From Haemophilus_A paraphrohaemolyticus_A (GTDB taxonomy: Bacteria; Pseudomonadota; Gammaproteobacteria; Enterobacterales; Pasteurellaceae), in the NCBI RefSeq assembly GCF_003253115.1, contig NZ_QEQF01000003.1, positions 62,001-126,000 on the forward strand: DNA of 64,000 bases, written 5' to 3'. Positions 32,464 through 41,929 of this stretch are shown in pieces (the first letter of the stretch is position 1; the number at the start of each line of letters is the position of its first letter). A program made the position numbers and the translations under genes. The notes below the pieces were generated by a model. That model saw only the letters and a list, made by a program, of their open reading frames with translations, made no database searches and was not told the origin of the DNA.

Positions 32464-33408
32464 ATGAGGATTTTATTAGCCAACCCGCGAGGGTTTTGTG
32501 CAGGTGTAGATCGAGCAATTTCGATTGTAGAACTTGCCCTTGAAATTCACGGTGCGCCAATTTATGTGCGTCACGAAGTGGTACATAACCGCTTTGTGGT
32601 GGACGGCTTGAAAGAGAAAGGGGCAATTTTTGTTGAAGAGTTGGATGAAGTACCTGATGATGCGATTGTGATTTTCTCGGCTCACGGGGTTTCGCAAGCG
32701 GTTCGCCAGGAGGCAAAACGTCGAGGCTTGAAAGTGTTTGACGCCACTTGTCCATTGGTAACAAAAGTGCATATGCAGGTGGCTCGTGCGAGCCGTAAAG
32801 GCACAAAAGCGATTTTAATCGGGCACGAAGGGCACCCAGAAGTGCTTGGCACAATGGGGCAGTACGATAACGAAGAGGGCGGTATTTACTTAGTGGAATC
32901 GGTGGAAGATATTGCGAACTTGCCAGTTTCTAACCAAGATGAGCTGACTTTTATGACGCAAACCACGCTGTCTATTGATGATACAAGCGGTGTGATTGAA
33001 GCCTTGAAAGAGAAATACCCAGCGATTCAAGGCCCACGTAAAAACGATATTTGTTATGCGACCACAAATCGCCAGCAAGCGGTTCGAGAGCTAGCGAAAC
33101 AGTCGCAATTGGTGTTGGTGATTGGTTCCAAAAATTCTTCTAATTCCAACCGTTTGGCGGAACTTGCAAGCCGTATGGGTGTGAAGTCGCAACTGATTGA
33201 TGGGCCCGAAGATATCGATCCAAGTTGGTTAGAGGGTGTGCAAACTATTGGCATTACCGCAGGGGCTTCTGCACCTGAAGTGTTGGTGCAATCAGTCATT
33301 TCACACCTAAAAGAATTAGGCGCAACAGAGGTCGCAAACCTTGAAGGCTTGGAAGAGAATATGTTCTTTGAAGTGCCAAAAGAATTACGCATTAATGAAG
33401 TGCAGTAG
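32464..33408 (+). CDS. ispH: HMBPP reductase (4-hydroxy-3-methylbut-2-enyl diphosphate reductase)
   Basis: 314 residues. It makes IPP and DMAPP in the last step of the MEP isoprenoid pathway with a [4Fe-4S] cluster. The cluster cysteines are visible in RGFCAGVDRAI, FDATCPLVTKVH and NDICYATTNRQ. YVRHEVVHNRFVV and FSAHGVS bind the diphosphate. lspA-ispH is a conserved pair in gamma-proteobacteria. Confidence 0.98.
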   Translation: MRILLANPRGFCAGVDRAISIVELALEIHGAPIYVRHEVVHNRFVVDGLKEKGAIFVEELDEVPDDAIVIFSAHGVSQAVRQEAKRRGLKVFDATCPLVTKVHMQVARASRKGTKAILIGHEGHPEVLGTMGQYDNEEGGIYLVESVEDIANLPVSNQDELTFMTQTTLSIDDTSGVIEALKEKYPAIQGPRKNDICYATTNRQQAVRELAKQSQLVLVIGSKNSSNSNRLAELASRMGVKSQLIDGPEDIDPSWLEGVQTIGITAGASAPEVLVQSVISHLKELGATEVANLEGLEENMFFEVPKELRINEVQ

Positions 33409-33426
33409 AGGATAAGGAGTAAAATA

Positions 33427-33675
33427 GTGGCAGAAATTAACCGCTTTAAACTGGAATGGGCGTGTCGCCGCGGGATGCGTGAATTGGATAAAATGATTAT
33501 GCCGTTCTACCAAAATCATTTTGACAGCCTCACAGAAGCTGAGCAACAAGCCTTTGCGGAAATGCTCACTTACCCTGATCCAGAGCTTTTTCGCTGGGTA
33601 ATGCATCAACTTCCAGCACCTACGCAAGCAATTACGGATATAATTGAGTTGATGAGAAGTAAGATTCATCGTTAA
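33427..33675 (+). CDS. sdhE: FAD assembly factor SdhE
   Basis: 82 residues with the diagnostic RRGMRELD motif near residue 15 and the LxxxDPELFRWVM segment. SdhE helps attach FAD covalently to the flavoprotein of succinate dehydrogenase or fumarate reductase; in Pasteurellaceae the likely client is FrdA. I use the GTG at 33427 with AAGGAG upstream. It ends the glnB-lspA-ispH-sdhE run before a terminator. Confidence 0.93.
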   Translation: MAEINRFKLEWACRRGMRELDKMIMPFYQNHFDSLTEAEQQAFAEMLTYPDPELFRWVMHQLPAPTQAITDIIELMRSKIHR

Positions 33676-33748
33676 AGCGAAATAACCTTAACAACTATTT
33701 AGTTATAGCCAAAAAATAGCCAATCGGGTAAAATAGCCCAGACTTTTT

Positions 33749-33789
33749 AGCGTGGAGCCAGTTTAAACTTAGCTCTACGCTTTTCTTTT
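33749..33789 (+). terminator. Terminator after sdhE
   Basis: 10-bp stem AGCGTGGAGC (33749-33758) with GCTCTACGCT (33772-33781), one G-T pair, followed by TTTTCTTTTC. Confidence 0.75.
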
Positions 33790-33819
33790 CTTACTCTTGA
33801 TAACCTATTATTTGACACT

Positions 33820-35247
33820 ATGGCAAAATTACATATTACAACTTGGGGCTGTCAGATGAATGAATACGATTCATCTAAAATGGCGGATCTCTTAAATTCA
33901 ACTCACGGTTTAGAATTGACCGACAAACCTGAAGAAGCGGACGTGTTATTGCTCAACACCTGTTCAATTCGTGAAAAAGCACAAGAAAAAGTATTCTCAC
34001 AATTAGGTCGTTGGAAAAACTGGAAGAAAGACAAGCCTGATCTCATCATCGGCGTGGGCGGTTGCGTAGCTTCACAAGAAGGCGAGCATATTCGCGAACG
34101 TGCACCGTTCGTAGACATCGTGTTCGGGCCGCAAACCTTACACCGCTTGCCAGAAATGATTAACAAAATCCGTGGCGGTGACCGTGCGATTGTGGATATT
34201 TCTTTCCCTGAAATCGAAAAATTTGACCGCTTGCCAGAGCCAAAAGCCGAAGGTCCAACCGCATTCGTGTCGATTATGGAAGGCTGTAACAAATACTGCT
34301 CATTCTGCGTGGTGCCTTATACCCGTGGCGAAGAAGTTTCTCGCCCTGTGGACGATGTTTTATTCGAAATTGCCCAACTCGCTGAACAAGGCGTGCGTGA
34401 GGTGAACTTGCTCGGTCAGAACGTAAACGCTTACCGTGGAGAAACCTTTGACGGCGGCATTTGCTCCTTCGCAGAATTACTCCGCTTGGTGGCAGCGATA
34501 GATGGCATCGACCGTGTGCGCTACACCACCAGCCACCCAATTGAATTTACCGATGACATCATCGAGGTTTATCGCGACACGCCAGAGCTAGTGAGCTTCC
34601 TGCACTTGCCAATCCAAAGTGGCGCAGACCGTATTTTAACGATGATGAAACGTAACCACACAGCACTCGAATATAAAGCGATTATTCGCAAATTGCGTGA
34701 AGTGCGTCCGAACATTCAAATTAGCTCAGACTTCATCGTGGGCTTTCCTGGCGAAACTGCGGAAGATTTCGAGCAAACCATGAAAGTGATCGAGCAAGTA
34801 AACTTTGATATGAGCTTTAGCTTCATCTATTCTGCTCGTCCTGGTACGCCCGCGGCGGATATTCCTGATGATGTCAGCGAAGACGAGAAAAAAGAGCGTT
34901 TGGCTCGTTTGCAACAACGCATTAACCATCAAGCAATGCAGTTCAGCCGTGCAATGCTTGGTACAGAACAACGCATTTTGGTGGAAGGCCCATCGAAAAA
35001 AGACATTATGGAATTAACAGGCAGAACCGAAACCAACCGCGTGGTGAACTTCGTGGGAACACCAGATATGATCGGCAAATTCGTCGATGTGAAAATCACT
35101 GATGTTTACACCAACTCTCTGCGTGGCGAAGTAGTTCGCACTGAAGATGAAATGGGCTTACGCGTGGTGGAATCTGCAGCAAGCGTGATTGCCCGCACCC
35201 GCAAAGAAGATGAGCTTGGCGTAGGACAATACGTAGTAAATCTTTAA
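33820..35247 (+). CDS. miaB: tRNA-2-methylthio-N6-isopentenyladenosine synthase MiaB
   Basis: 475 residues with the three MiaB parts: N-terminal UPF0004 domain with three cluster cysteines (WGCQMNEYDS, LNTCSIREKA, GGCVASQEG), radical-SAM domain with CNKYCSFC, and a C-terminal TRAM domain (about residues 380-445). It adds the methylthio group to i6A37 of tRNAs reading UNN codons. It is monocistronic, ending at an uptake-signal hairpin. Confidence 0.98.
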   Translation: MAKLHITTWGCQMNEYDSSKMADLLNSTHGLELTDKPEEADVLLLNTCSIREKAQEKVFSQLGRWKNWKKDKPDLIIGVGGCVASQEGEHIRERAPFVDIVFGPQTLHRLPEMINKIRGGDRAIVDISFPEIEKFDRLPEPKAEGPTAFVSIMEGCNKYCSFCVVPYTRGEEVSRPVDDVLFEIAQLAEQGVREVNLLGQNVNAYRGETFDGGICSFAELLRLVAAIDGIDRVRYTTSHPIEFTDDIIEVYRDTPELVSFLHLPIQSGADRILTMMKRNHTALEYKAIIRKLREVRPNIQISSDFIVGFPGETAEDFEQTMKVIEQVNFDMSFSFIYSARPGTPAADIPDDVSEDEKKERLARLQQRINHQAMQFSRAMLGTEQRILVEGPSKKDIMELTGRTETNRVVNFVGTPDMIGKFVDVKITDVYTNSLRGEVVRTEDEMGLRVVESAASVIARTRKEDELGVGQYVVNL

Positions 35248-35255
35248 CTAAAGTT

Positions 35256-35288
35256 GACCGCTTACTCTATAGTAAGCGGTCTTTTTTT
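35256..35288 (+). terminator. miaB terminator made of uptake-signal inverted pair
   Basis: 11-bp stem GACCGCTTACT / AGTAAGCGGTC with a 4-base loop and an eight-T run. Confidence 0.85.
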
Positions 35289-35369
35289 ATAAAAACTGAA
35301 ATTTAAACCGCTTAGTTTTTAGGCGTATTATACTTCTCTCCATTTAAAAAGACAGAAAAGGAATTAAAA

Positions 35370-35642
35370 ATGAGCCATTCAGTAATTACCGTTATTGGTC
35401 AAGATCGTGTTGGGATTGTTTACGATGTTGCAAAGATCTTAGCAGAAAACAACATTAACATTCTCAACATTAGCCAACAGTTGATGGAAAATTATTTCAC
35501 GATGATTATTCTTGTGGACACTGCACAATGTTCGCTCTCTTCCCCTGAATTAGCAACACTTTTCATTGAACAGAGCAAAGTCTTGCAGTTGGACATTCGC
35601 TTGCAAAATGAACAAATTTTCAAAGCAATGCACCGCATTTAG
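35370..35642 (+). CDS. ACT-domain protein, UPF0237 family
   Basis: 90 residues forming one ACT domain: VITVIGQDRVGIVYDVAKIL, then NINILNISQQLMENYFTMIILVD. ACT domains usually bind amino acids and regulate enzymes. UPF0237 genes are almost always next to UPF0210 genes, as here, 8 bp upstream of the partner, so it probably forms a regulatory unit with it. Function is unproven. Confidence 0.88.
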   Translation: MSHSVITVIGQDRVGIVYDVAKILAENNINILNISQQLMENYFTMIILVDTAQCSLSSPELATLFIEQSKVLQLDIRLQNEQIFKAMHRI

Positions 35643-35650
35643 GGGGCAAA

Positions 35651-37006
35651 ATGAGCATTCAATCTAATGAAATTTTAGAAACGATCCGAATGGTATCAGA
35701 CCAACATTTTGACGTGCGCACCATTACCATCGGAATTGATTTGCACGACTGTATCAGCAGCGATATTGATGAACTGAACCGAAACATCTTCAACAAAATT
35801 ACCCGTGTGGGCAAAAATTTGGTGGAAACCGCCAAAATTCTCTCTGCCAAATATGGCGTGCCGATTGTGAACCAACGCATTTCTGTTACCCCTATCGCAC
35901 AAATTGCCGCAGCGACCAAAGCGGATTCTTACGTTTCTATTGCCCAAACTCTAGACCATGCAGCAAAAGCGATTGGCGTTTCTTTTATCGGTGGTTTTTC
36001 CGCATTAGTACAAAAAGGAATGTCGCCGTCTGACGAGGTATTGATTCGTTCTATCCCCGAAGCGATGAAAACTACGGACATTGTCTGTAGCTCAATCAAT
36101 ATTGGCTCCACTCGTGCGGGCATCAATATGGATGCAGTAAAACTAGCGGGTGAAATGATTAAGCAGACAGCTGAAATCACCCCTGAAGGCTTTGGCTGTG
36201 CCAAAATTGTGGTGTTCTGTAATGCGGTGGAAGATAACCCATTTATGGCAGGCGCATTCCACGGTTCGGGCGAAGCCGATGCAGTAATTAACGTCGGTGT
36301 CTCAGGTCCAGGCGTAGTAAAAGAGGCGTTAGAAAATTCTCACGCAACCACACTTACCGAAGTGGCTGAGGTGGTGAAGAAAACGGCCTTTAAAATTACT
36401 CGTGTAGGTGAATTAATTGGGCAAGAAGCCTCTAAAATGCTCAATATTCCATTTGGTATTTTGGATCTCTCGCTCGCACCAACTCCAGCAGTAGGCGATT
36501 CTGTAGCGCGTATTTTAGAAGCGATGGGCTTAAGTGTATGTGGCACACACGGCACAACAGCCGCCCTTGCGCTATTGAACGATGCCGTGAAAAAAGGCGG
36601 AATGATGGCGTCCAGCGCCGTGGGTGGCTTAAGCGGTGCATTTATTCCTGTTTCGGAAGATGAAGGTATGATTGCCGCGGCGGAAAGTGGCGTGCTCACA
36701 TTAGATAAATTAGAAGCAATGACTGCAGTTTGTTCAGTGGGATTAGATATGATTGCTGTTCCAGGCGACACACCTGCACACACTATTTCTGGCATTATTG
36801 CTGATGAAGCCGCAATTGGTATGATCAACAGCAAAACCACTGCAGTACGTATTATTCCTGTCACAGGTAAAACCGTGGGCGAAAGCGTGGAATTTGGTGG
36901 CTTACTTGGTTATGCACCGATTATGCCAGTCAAAGAAGGCTCTTGCGAAGTATTCGTCAACCGTGGCGGACACATTCCAGCCCCAGTGCAGTCAATGAAG
37001 AACTAA
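35651..37006 (+). CDS. UPF0210 (PFL/DUF711) family protein
   Basis: 451 residues, Gly- and Ala-rich, full length for the family. It has the conserved VNQRISVTPIAQIA, STRAGINMDAVKLAGEMIK, GSGEADAVINVGVSGPGVV and LAPTPAVGDSVARILEAMG segments. A structure from this family has a ribonucleotide-reductase/pyruvate-formate-lyase-like barrel, hence the PFL name, but no glycyl-radical motif is visible at the C-terminus. It follows its UPF0237 partner by 8 bp. No enzyme activity can be assigned. Confidence 0.88.
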   Translation: MSIQSNEILETIRMVSDQHFDVRTITIGIDLHDCISSDIDELNRNIFNKITRVGKNLVETAKILSAKYGVPIVNQRISVTPIAQIAAATKADSYVSIAQTLDHAAKAIGVSFIGGFSALVQKGMSPSDEVLIRSIPEAMKTTDIVCSSINIGSTRAGINMDAVKLAGEMIKQTAEITPEGFGCAKIVVFCNAVEDNPFMAGAFHGSGEADAVINVGVSGPGVVKEALENSHATTLTEVAEVVKKTAFKITRVGELIGQEASKMLNIPFGILDLSLAPTPAVGDSVARILEAMGLSVCGTHGTTAALALLNDAVKKGGMMASSAVGGLSGAFIPVSEDEGMIAAAESGVLTLDKLEAMTAVCSVGLDMIAVPGDTPAHTISGIIADEAAIGMINSKTTAVRIIPVTGKTVGESVEFGGLLGYAPIMPVKEGSCEVFVNRGGHIPAPVQSMKN

Positions 37007-37057
37007 TATAGGTCAAATCCTTTACAAACTGTAAACTAAATATTTTTTGTTTAAGGC

Positions 37058-37087
37058 AAACAAGCGGTCAAATTTGACCGCTTGTTT
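37058..37087. terminator. Palindromic uptake-signal terminator
   Basis: CAAGCGGTCAAATTTGACCG and its continuation form a perfect palindrome (37058-37087) of two back-to-back uptake signals between the UPF0210 gene and the convergent pirin pseudogene. Confidence 0.75.
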
Positions 37088-37100
37088 GCTAATTTGCAAC

Positions 37101-37790
37101 TTATTTTAAATCAAATAACAAAAATTCTACCTCTCTTTGGGTTTGTAGTTCAAGCAAAGTTTCTGCACTCACCGCTAACGCATCACTACCATTTAATTCA
37201 ACGCCATTGACAGTTAAACTGCCATTGACCACTTGCAACCAATAATTGCGATGAGCCTCTAATTTGATTTCCGCTGTTTGGTTCACTCCATATTGATAAC
37301 GCCATAATTTCATATCTTGATAGACTTTAAATGACCCATCATCCGCATTTGGCGAAAGAATCAATGTTGCCCCCTCTTTATCGGCAAACTACTTTTGCCC
37401 ATAGCGAGGAGTAATGCCATATTCATTCGGCATAATCCAGATTTGCAACAAGTGCAACGTTTCCGTTTCAGACGGATTAAATTCCGAATGATACACGCCC
37501 GAACCCGCCGACATAATCTGAAATTCGCCTGCATTAAATTCCTTCACATTGCCCATACTGTCTTTGTGAGCAATTTTTCCTTCCAGCACATAAGTGAGAA
37601 TTTCCATATCTTTATGCGGATGCATTCCAAAGCCCATTGTCGGCTGGACAAAATTTTCGTTAATCACCCGTAAATCGGAAAAATGCATATGATTACGGTC
37701 GAAATAATCCGCAAAAGAGAAGCTGTGATAAGCATTTAACCAACCGTGATTTGCATGACCTCGTTCATTTGCACGTCTAATTTTTAACAT
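37101..37790 (-). pseudogene. Pirin-family (YhhW-like quercetinase) gene interrupted by in-frame TAG
   Basis: Two pieces in the same frame, 37790-37389 and 37388-37101, are parted only by a TAG at 37391-37389. The first holds the pirin metal-binding cupin motif (GMHPHKDMEILTYVLEG, HSEFN) and the second the C-terminal cupin (SPNADDGSFKVYQDMKLWRY). Where this copy reads ITPRYGQK-stop-FADKEG, relatives have an ordinary residue. Pirin/YhhW proteins are Fe(II) dioxygenases active on flavonols, true role unknown. A single nonsense change, sequencing error or suppression are all possible; without read-through only a 133-residue N-terminal cupin would be made. Confidence 0.85.
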
Positions 37791-38040
37791 ACTCTATTCC
37801 TTACTTTAAGTTAATAATTTGCATTTAAAATGCGTTTGGTTTTGATGGAGTACATTATAAAACGTTTAAAAATAGGATAAAGAGAGATTTTATGAAGAGA
37901 TTATTTAGTAAAAATGAATAAATAATACCGAAATCAATTTGGAAATCAGTGTTTTCCAAATCTTTATGTTTCTAATAAAAAGCGGTCAAATTCTCTTTCA
38001 TTTTTGCAAAACAGAACAGAAATTTGACCGCTTGAAATCA

Positions 38041-38952
38041 TTAACTTTGAAGTGCTTGCCTTAACTTGCCTTGATTCTCAGCAAGCATTTTTTCAGCTTG
38101 GATTTTATCCACATTGGCTAAAATCATAAGAATGGCGAGTTTGGCATGGTTGCCTGCTTGGAGCAAGGTAGTTTCAGCAGTTTCTTTGGTGCAGTCGGTG
38201 GCTTCCATCACGATTTTCACCGCTCTTGCTTTGAGTTTTTTGTTGCTGGCTTGCACGTCTACCATCAAGTTTTGGTAGCATTTACCGATGCGAATCATTG
38301 AAGCTGTGGTCAGCATATTCAGTACCAATTTTTGTGCCGTACCCGATTTCATTCGGCTCGAACCTGTGAGAACCTCTGCACCGACGACGGTTTCAATTGC
38401 AATATCGGCAATTTGCGACATCGTACACCCCGTGTTGCTGGCAATTGATACCGTAATCGCACCTAATGATTTGGCATATTCCAACGCACCGATCACATAA
38501 GGCGTACGCCCGCTAGCTGCGATGCCAACTAAGACATCTTTTTCGCAAAAATCGATCGCTTGTAAATCGGCTTTACCTTGCTCGCAGTCGTCTTCTGCCC
38601 CTTCGATGGGGTGGCGTAAAGCTCGCTCACCGCCTGCGATAATTCCCACCACCATTTCAGAAGGAACACCGTAAGTAGGAGGGCATTCAGACGCGTCTAA
38701 TACGCCTAATCGTCCGCTCGTACCAGCACCAATATAGACAAGTCGTCCGCCGTTTGTGAATACGTGTTCGATTTTTTCGACTGCTTCGGCTATGTGAGGT
38801 AAGCATTTTTCTACCGCCTTAGCAACTAACTGATCTTCTTGATTGATAAGTTGCACGATATTGATTGCTGTCATGCAATCGATGTTAAGAGAACGGGGGT
38901 TGCGTTGCTCAGTCATCATCTGAGAGAGAGAATTGAGTAGCGTTTGATTCAT
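38041..38952 (-). CDS. murQ: N-acetylmuramic acid 6-phosphate etherase
   Basis: 303 residues with a SIS sugar-isomerase domain (RLVYIGAGTSGRLGVLDASE near residue 70, GIAASGRTPYVIGAL near 160, and the ESSRMKSGTAQK-like TGSSRMKSGTAQKL). It cleaves the lactyl ether of MurNAc-6-P to GlcNAc-6-P and lactate in wall recycling. Its partner anmK lies upstream on the same strand, 271 bp away with a terminator between, so they are separate transcripts. Confidence 0.97.
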   Translation of the reverse strand: MNQTLLNSLSQMMTEQRNPRSLNIDCMTAINIVQLINQEDQLVAKAVEKCLPHIAEAVEKIEHVFTNGGRLVYIGAGTSGRLGVLDASECPPTYGVPSEMVVGIIAGGERALRHPIEGAEDDCEQGKADLQAIDFCEKDVLVGIAASGRTPYVIGALEYAKSLGAITVSIASNTGCTMSQIADIAIETVVGAEVLTGSSRMKSGTAQKLVLNMLTTASMIRIGKCYQNLMVDVQASNKKLKARAVKIVMEATDCTKETAETTLLQAGNHAKLAILMILANVDKIQAEKMLAENQGKLRQALQS

Positions 38953-39173
38953 ATTACACTCGTTTCACAACTATACATTTAATTTGGCGTTTATCTTTGT
39001 TTCGGCTCATTTTAATCGCAGTGTAACTTGATTACCAACGCACTCAAACCAAATAATACCGCCACAACAGTTTGCTCCATTTTTTTCATCTTGATTTTTG
39101 CTGTCAATTTTCGGTTATATTATAGGCTATTTAGCTAAAAGCACAGAATAGAATTTATAGAACAGAATGAAAG

Positions 39174-39207
39174 AAAAACTGTCTTTTCAGACATCAGACA
39201 GTTTTTT
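39174..39207. terminator. anmK terminator
   Basis: 10-bp stem AAAACTGTCT (39175-39184) with AGACAGTTTT (39196-39205), A-run and T-run on either side. The remaining 38953-39173 shows no gene. Confidence 0.75.
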
Positions 39208-39223
39208 CTTTTTTATCTATTAA

Positions 39224-40336
39224 TTATTTTGGAAAAACCACTCCTAAACTGACCGCTTGCGATGCCCCCGTTACGCTTGGCATATTACTTGGCAGGTTTT
39301 CCATTCTTTGAAATGCCAACCACGCAAAAGCAGCTGCTTCAACGTAATCAATATCCACACCGTAATCATTGGTTGTGCCAACATGCCAATCGGCTAACAA
39401 GGCATTGAAACGCTCCATCAATAGCGGATTCCTCGCCCCACCACCGCACACCAACAGCACTTTATTTGGCTCATTTTCCCACTGCGATAATTCACGAGCA
39501 ACACTTTGAGCGGTAAATTCCACCAATGTGCGTTGTACATCTTCTACTTTGTAAGCGGTCGATTTTACCGTTAAATTTGCAAATTGCTTTTCTAACCACG
39601 CAAGGTTAAACAGTTCACGCCCTGTGCTTTTCGGTGGTGGTAACTGTAAAAATGGTTCGTTCAACATTTCCGCCAAGAGTTCGAAGATCACCTCACCCGT
39701 TTTTGCCCATTCAGCATTTTTGTCGTAACGCTTACCGAGATGTTTTTCAATCCAACTATCCATCAGTGCATTACCCACGCTCACATCATAGCCGATGGTT
39801 TGTGCATTCGGCTTAAGCACGGAAATATTGCTAATTCCACCAATATTGAGCACCACGGTAAATTGATTCGAACGAGCAAAAATCGCTTCATGAAAAGCAG
39901 GCACGAGCGGTGCACCTTGTCCGCCAAACGCCATATCCTTACGGCGAAAATCTGCGATGGTAGTAATCCCCGTTCGGGCGGAAACAATATTCATATCGCC
40001 AATTTGCATCGTAAATGGGAAGTTACCTTGCGGAGCGTGCCAAACCGTCTGCCCGTGGCAACCAATCGCTTCAATTTGGCTTGGTTTAAGCTGATTTTTC
40101 ACCAAAAATTCGTTTACACAATCAGCATATAACACGCCCAAGCAATGGTCGATTTCACCCAATTTTTGTAACGAAGTTTCGCCCGACTTCAATAAAACAG
40201 ACAAATCCGCTCGCAGCACTTCGAGCATTGGAACAAAATAACTTGCCACTAATTTAGCTCCGTTCTCAAAATCCACTAACGCTAAATCCACGCCGTCTAG
40301 GCTCGTGCCCGACATAATGCCTAAATATAATTTCAT
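39224..40336 (-). CDS. anmK: Anhydro-N-acetylmuramic acid kinase
   Basis: 370 residues, full length. It opens and phosphorylates 1,6-anhydroMurNAc to MurNAc-6-P, the substrate of MurQ. The N-terminal MSGTSLDGVDLALVDF phosphate loop, GCHGQTVWHAP, NIGGISNISVL and VCGGGARNPLLM motifs of the ASKHA fold are present. It starts 7 bp after the trmN6 stop, so the two are co-transcribed. Confidence 0.97.
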   Translation of the reverse strand: MKLYLGIMSGTSLDGVDLALVDFENGAKLVASYFVPMLEVLRADLSVLLKSGETSLQKLGEIDHCLGVLYADCVNEFLVKNQLKPSQIEAIGCHGQTVWHAPQGNFPFTMQIGDMNIVSARTGITTIADFRRKDMAFGGQGAPLVPAFHEAIFARSNQFTVVLNIGGISNISVLKPNAQTIGYDVSVGNALMDSWIEKHLGKRYDKNAEWAKTGEVIFELLAEMLNEPFLQLPPPKSTGRELFNLAWLEKQFANLTVKSTAYKVEDVQRTLVEFTAQSVARELSQWENEPNKVLLVCGGGARNPLLMERFNALLADWHVGTTNDYGVDIDYVEAAAFAWLAFQRMENLPSNMPSVTGASQAVSLGVVFPK

Positions 40337-40343
40337 TTTTTCT

Positions 40344-41051
40344 CTACATCTTTAAATAAAAATCTTGGGTTAATGCTACAAATGCTGGTGTGTATTGATT
40401 TTGTTCATCATACACAATCAGCACTTTTTCCTCTCTCTGCTGATGTTGTAAAGCAAAGGTGATGACCCAACGTTTTGGCTCTTGCCCCATTTTGGTGATG
40501 ATTTTGCAAATTTCTATGCAAAATAGTCCGCTTGTTAAGCTCCGTTCAAGCAGTATCTCAGCCTCTTGAGTGGGCAAAATCAAGCTGATTTTCCCTGTTT
40601 CGGCAAGCCATTTTTTCGCTTGCATTAACCAATCGTAATGGCTTGTTTGAAGGCTGCGGGCAAGATCTCGTTCCACAGTTCGGCTAGCAAGACTGTCACG
40701 AAAATAGGGTGGATTAGAGACAATCAGGTCGAACTTTTGTGGAAAATTTACCTCAAAAATATCGCCTTGCTGAATAGTAATGCGGTTCGCCCATGTAGAA
40801 CATTGGGCATTTTCGACCGCTTGTTGGTAGGCATTTGGCTCTAACTCAAGAGCAGTAATTTGGCAATCTTCAGCGGTTCGCTGCGCAAGCATTATCGCAA
40901 TCAAGCCTGTACCTGTGCCAAGGTCAAGAATACGCTTGGCATTTTTTGCCTCCGCCATTGCACCAAGTAAAATACCATCAGTATTGACTTTCATCGCACA
41001 TTTATCATGGGCAAGAAAAAATTGTTTAAATTGAAATCCTGATTTTTTCAT
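40344..41051 (-). CDS. trmN6: tRNA1(Val) (adenine37-N6)-methyltransferase
   Basis: 235 residues. The SAM-binding motif I is ILDLGTGTGLIAIMLAQ near residue 42 and the amino-methylase signature NPPYF is near residue 110; the N-terminal FKQFFLAHDKCAMKVNTDGILLG is typical of YfiC/TrmN6. It methylates A37 of tRNA-Val. It leads a two-gene unit with anmK. Confidence 0.93.
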   Translation of the reverse strand: MKKSGFQFKQFFLAHDKCAMKVNTDGILLGAMAEAKNAKRILDLGTGTGLIAIMLAQRTAEDCQITALELEPNAYQQAVENAQCSTWANRITIQQGDIFEVNFPQKFDLIVSNPPYFRDSLASRTVERDLARSLQTSHYDWLMQAKKWLAETGKISLILPTQEAEILLERSLTSGLFCIEICKIITKMGQEPKRWVITFALQHQQREEKVLIVYDEQNQYTPAFVALTQDFYLKM

Positions 41052-41138
41052 TTTTGGGTTATTTTGTCGAAAGATGGGCTATAATCGCATTGTTTTTCGT
41101 CTTCGACAACCGAAGACAGGGATTTAAATGAGGACACA

Positions 41139-41885
41139 ATGAAACCATTAAAAAAGATTGCATTAGTAGCAATATTAAGTACTTTTTTGACCGCTTGTAT
41201 GAGCACGCAACAAATTAACGCAGAGGCTTCGCAAGGTTATATGCAAATGAAGCAGCAAAATGCCAAAGCGATTGATACAAACTCTGTGACGGCTCAACGG
41301 ATACATAAAATATTTAATAAAATGAAACCTTATGCAGAGCAAGAAAATAAAACAGGCGTGCCATTTCAATGGGAAATTACCGTTTTCCGCACCAATGAGT
41401 TAAATGCTTGGGCAATGCCGGGCGGCAAAATGGGCTTCTACACAGGTTTGGTTGAAAAGCTCAATATGAATGATGATGAAATTGCTACTGTAATGGGACA
41501 CGAAATGGCTCACGCTTTGCAAGAACACGGAAAGTCTTCGCGTAATGTTGGATTGGTCACGGGTATTGTTGGGCAAATGGCGGATATTGCTGTTGCTGCG
41601 ACAACAGGTGTCGATACAGGTGGTTTATTAAGCGTTGGAACAGATTTAATTGCAAATAAACCTTTCTCTCGTAGTCAAGAAACCGAGGCTGATGAAGTAG
41701 GGCTAATGTTGATGGCAAAATCGGGTTATAACCCATCATCAGCTCCCAATGTGTGGGTAAAAATGAGCAAAGCCAGCGGTGGCGGCGGTGGCATTTTCTC
41801 GACTCACCCTTCAAATGAAGATCGCCAGAAAAACTTGGAACGTTTAATTCCAGAGGCAATGAAACTTTATAAAGCTACACACTAA
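41139..41885 (+). CDS. M48-family lipoprotein metalloprotease
   Basis: 248 residues. A lipoprotein signal ends in the lipobox LTAC (Cys20). The zinc site is GHEMAHALQEH (HExxH) with the downstream SQETEADEVGLMLM glutamate ligand, and AWAMPGGKMGFYTGLVEKL precedes it, the Oma1/LoiP/YcaL pattern. Such enzymes degrade or process misassembled outer-membrane proteins. After the Cys comes Met, not Asp, so outer-membrane sorting is expected. A TATAAT at 41080-41085 suggests its own promoter. Confidence 0.9.
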   Translation: MKPLKKIALVAILSTFLTACMSTQQINAEASQGYMQMKQQNAKAIDTNSVTAQRIHKIFNKMKPYAEQENKTGVPFQWEITVFRTNELNAWAMPGGKMGFYTGLVEKLNMNDDEIATVMGHEMAHALQEHGKSSRNVGLVTGIVGQMADIAVAATTGVDTGGLLSVGTDLIANKPFSRSQETEADEVGLMLMAKSGYNPSSAPNVWVKMSKASGGGGGIFSTHPSNEDRQKNLERLIPEAMKLYKATH

Positions 41886-41929
41886 TCTATTTTTTGATTA
41901 TGTTGTCATAAAAACGAGAAGAAAACAAA

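Noticed and set aside
32375..32854. 159-codon minus-strand frame across lspA and ispH
   Set aside because: It overlaps the two clearly real genes in antisense, and its sequence is Leu/Pro-rich with no family resemblance.
35696..36864. Long minus-strand open frames opposite the UPF0210 gene (up to 174 codons)
   Set aside because: They lie wholly inside a well-conserved gene, lack ribosome sites and have composition expected of the antisense frame of an Ala/Gly-rich protein.
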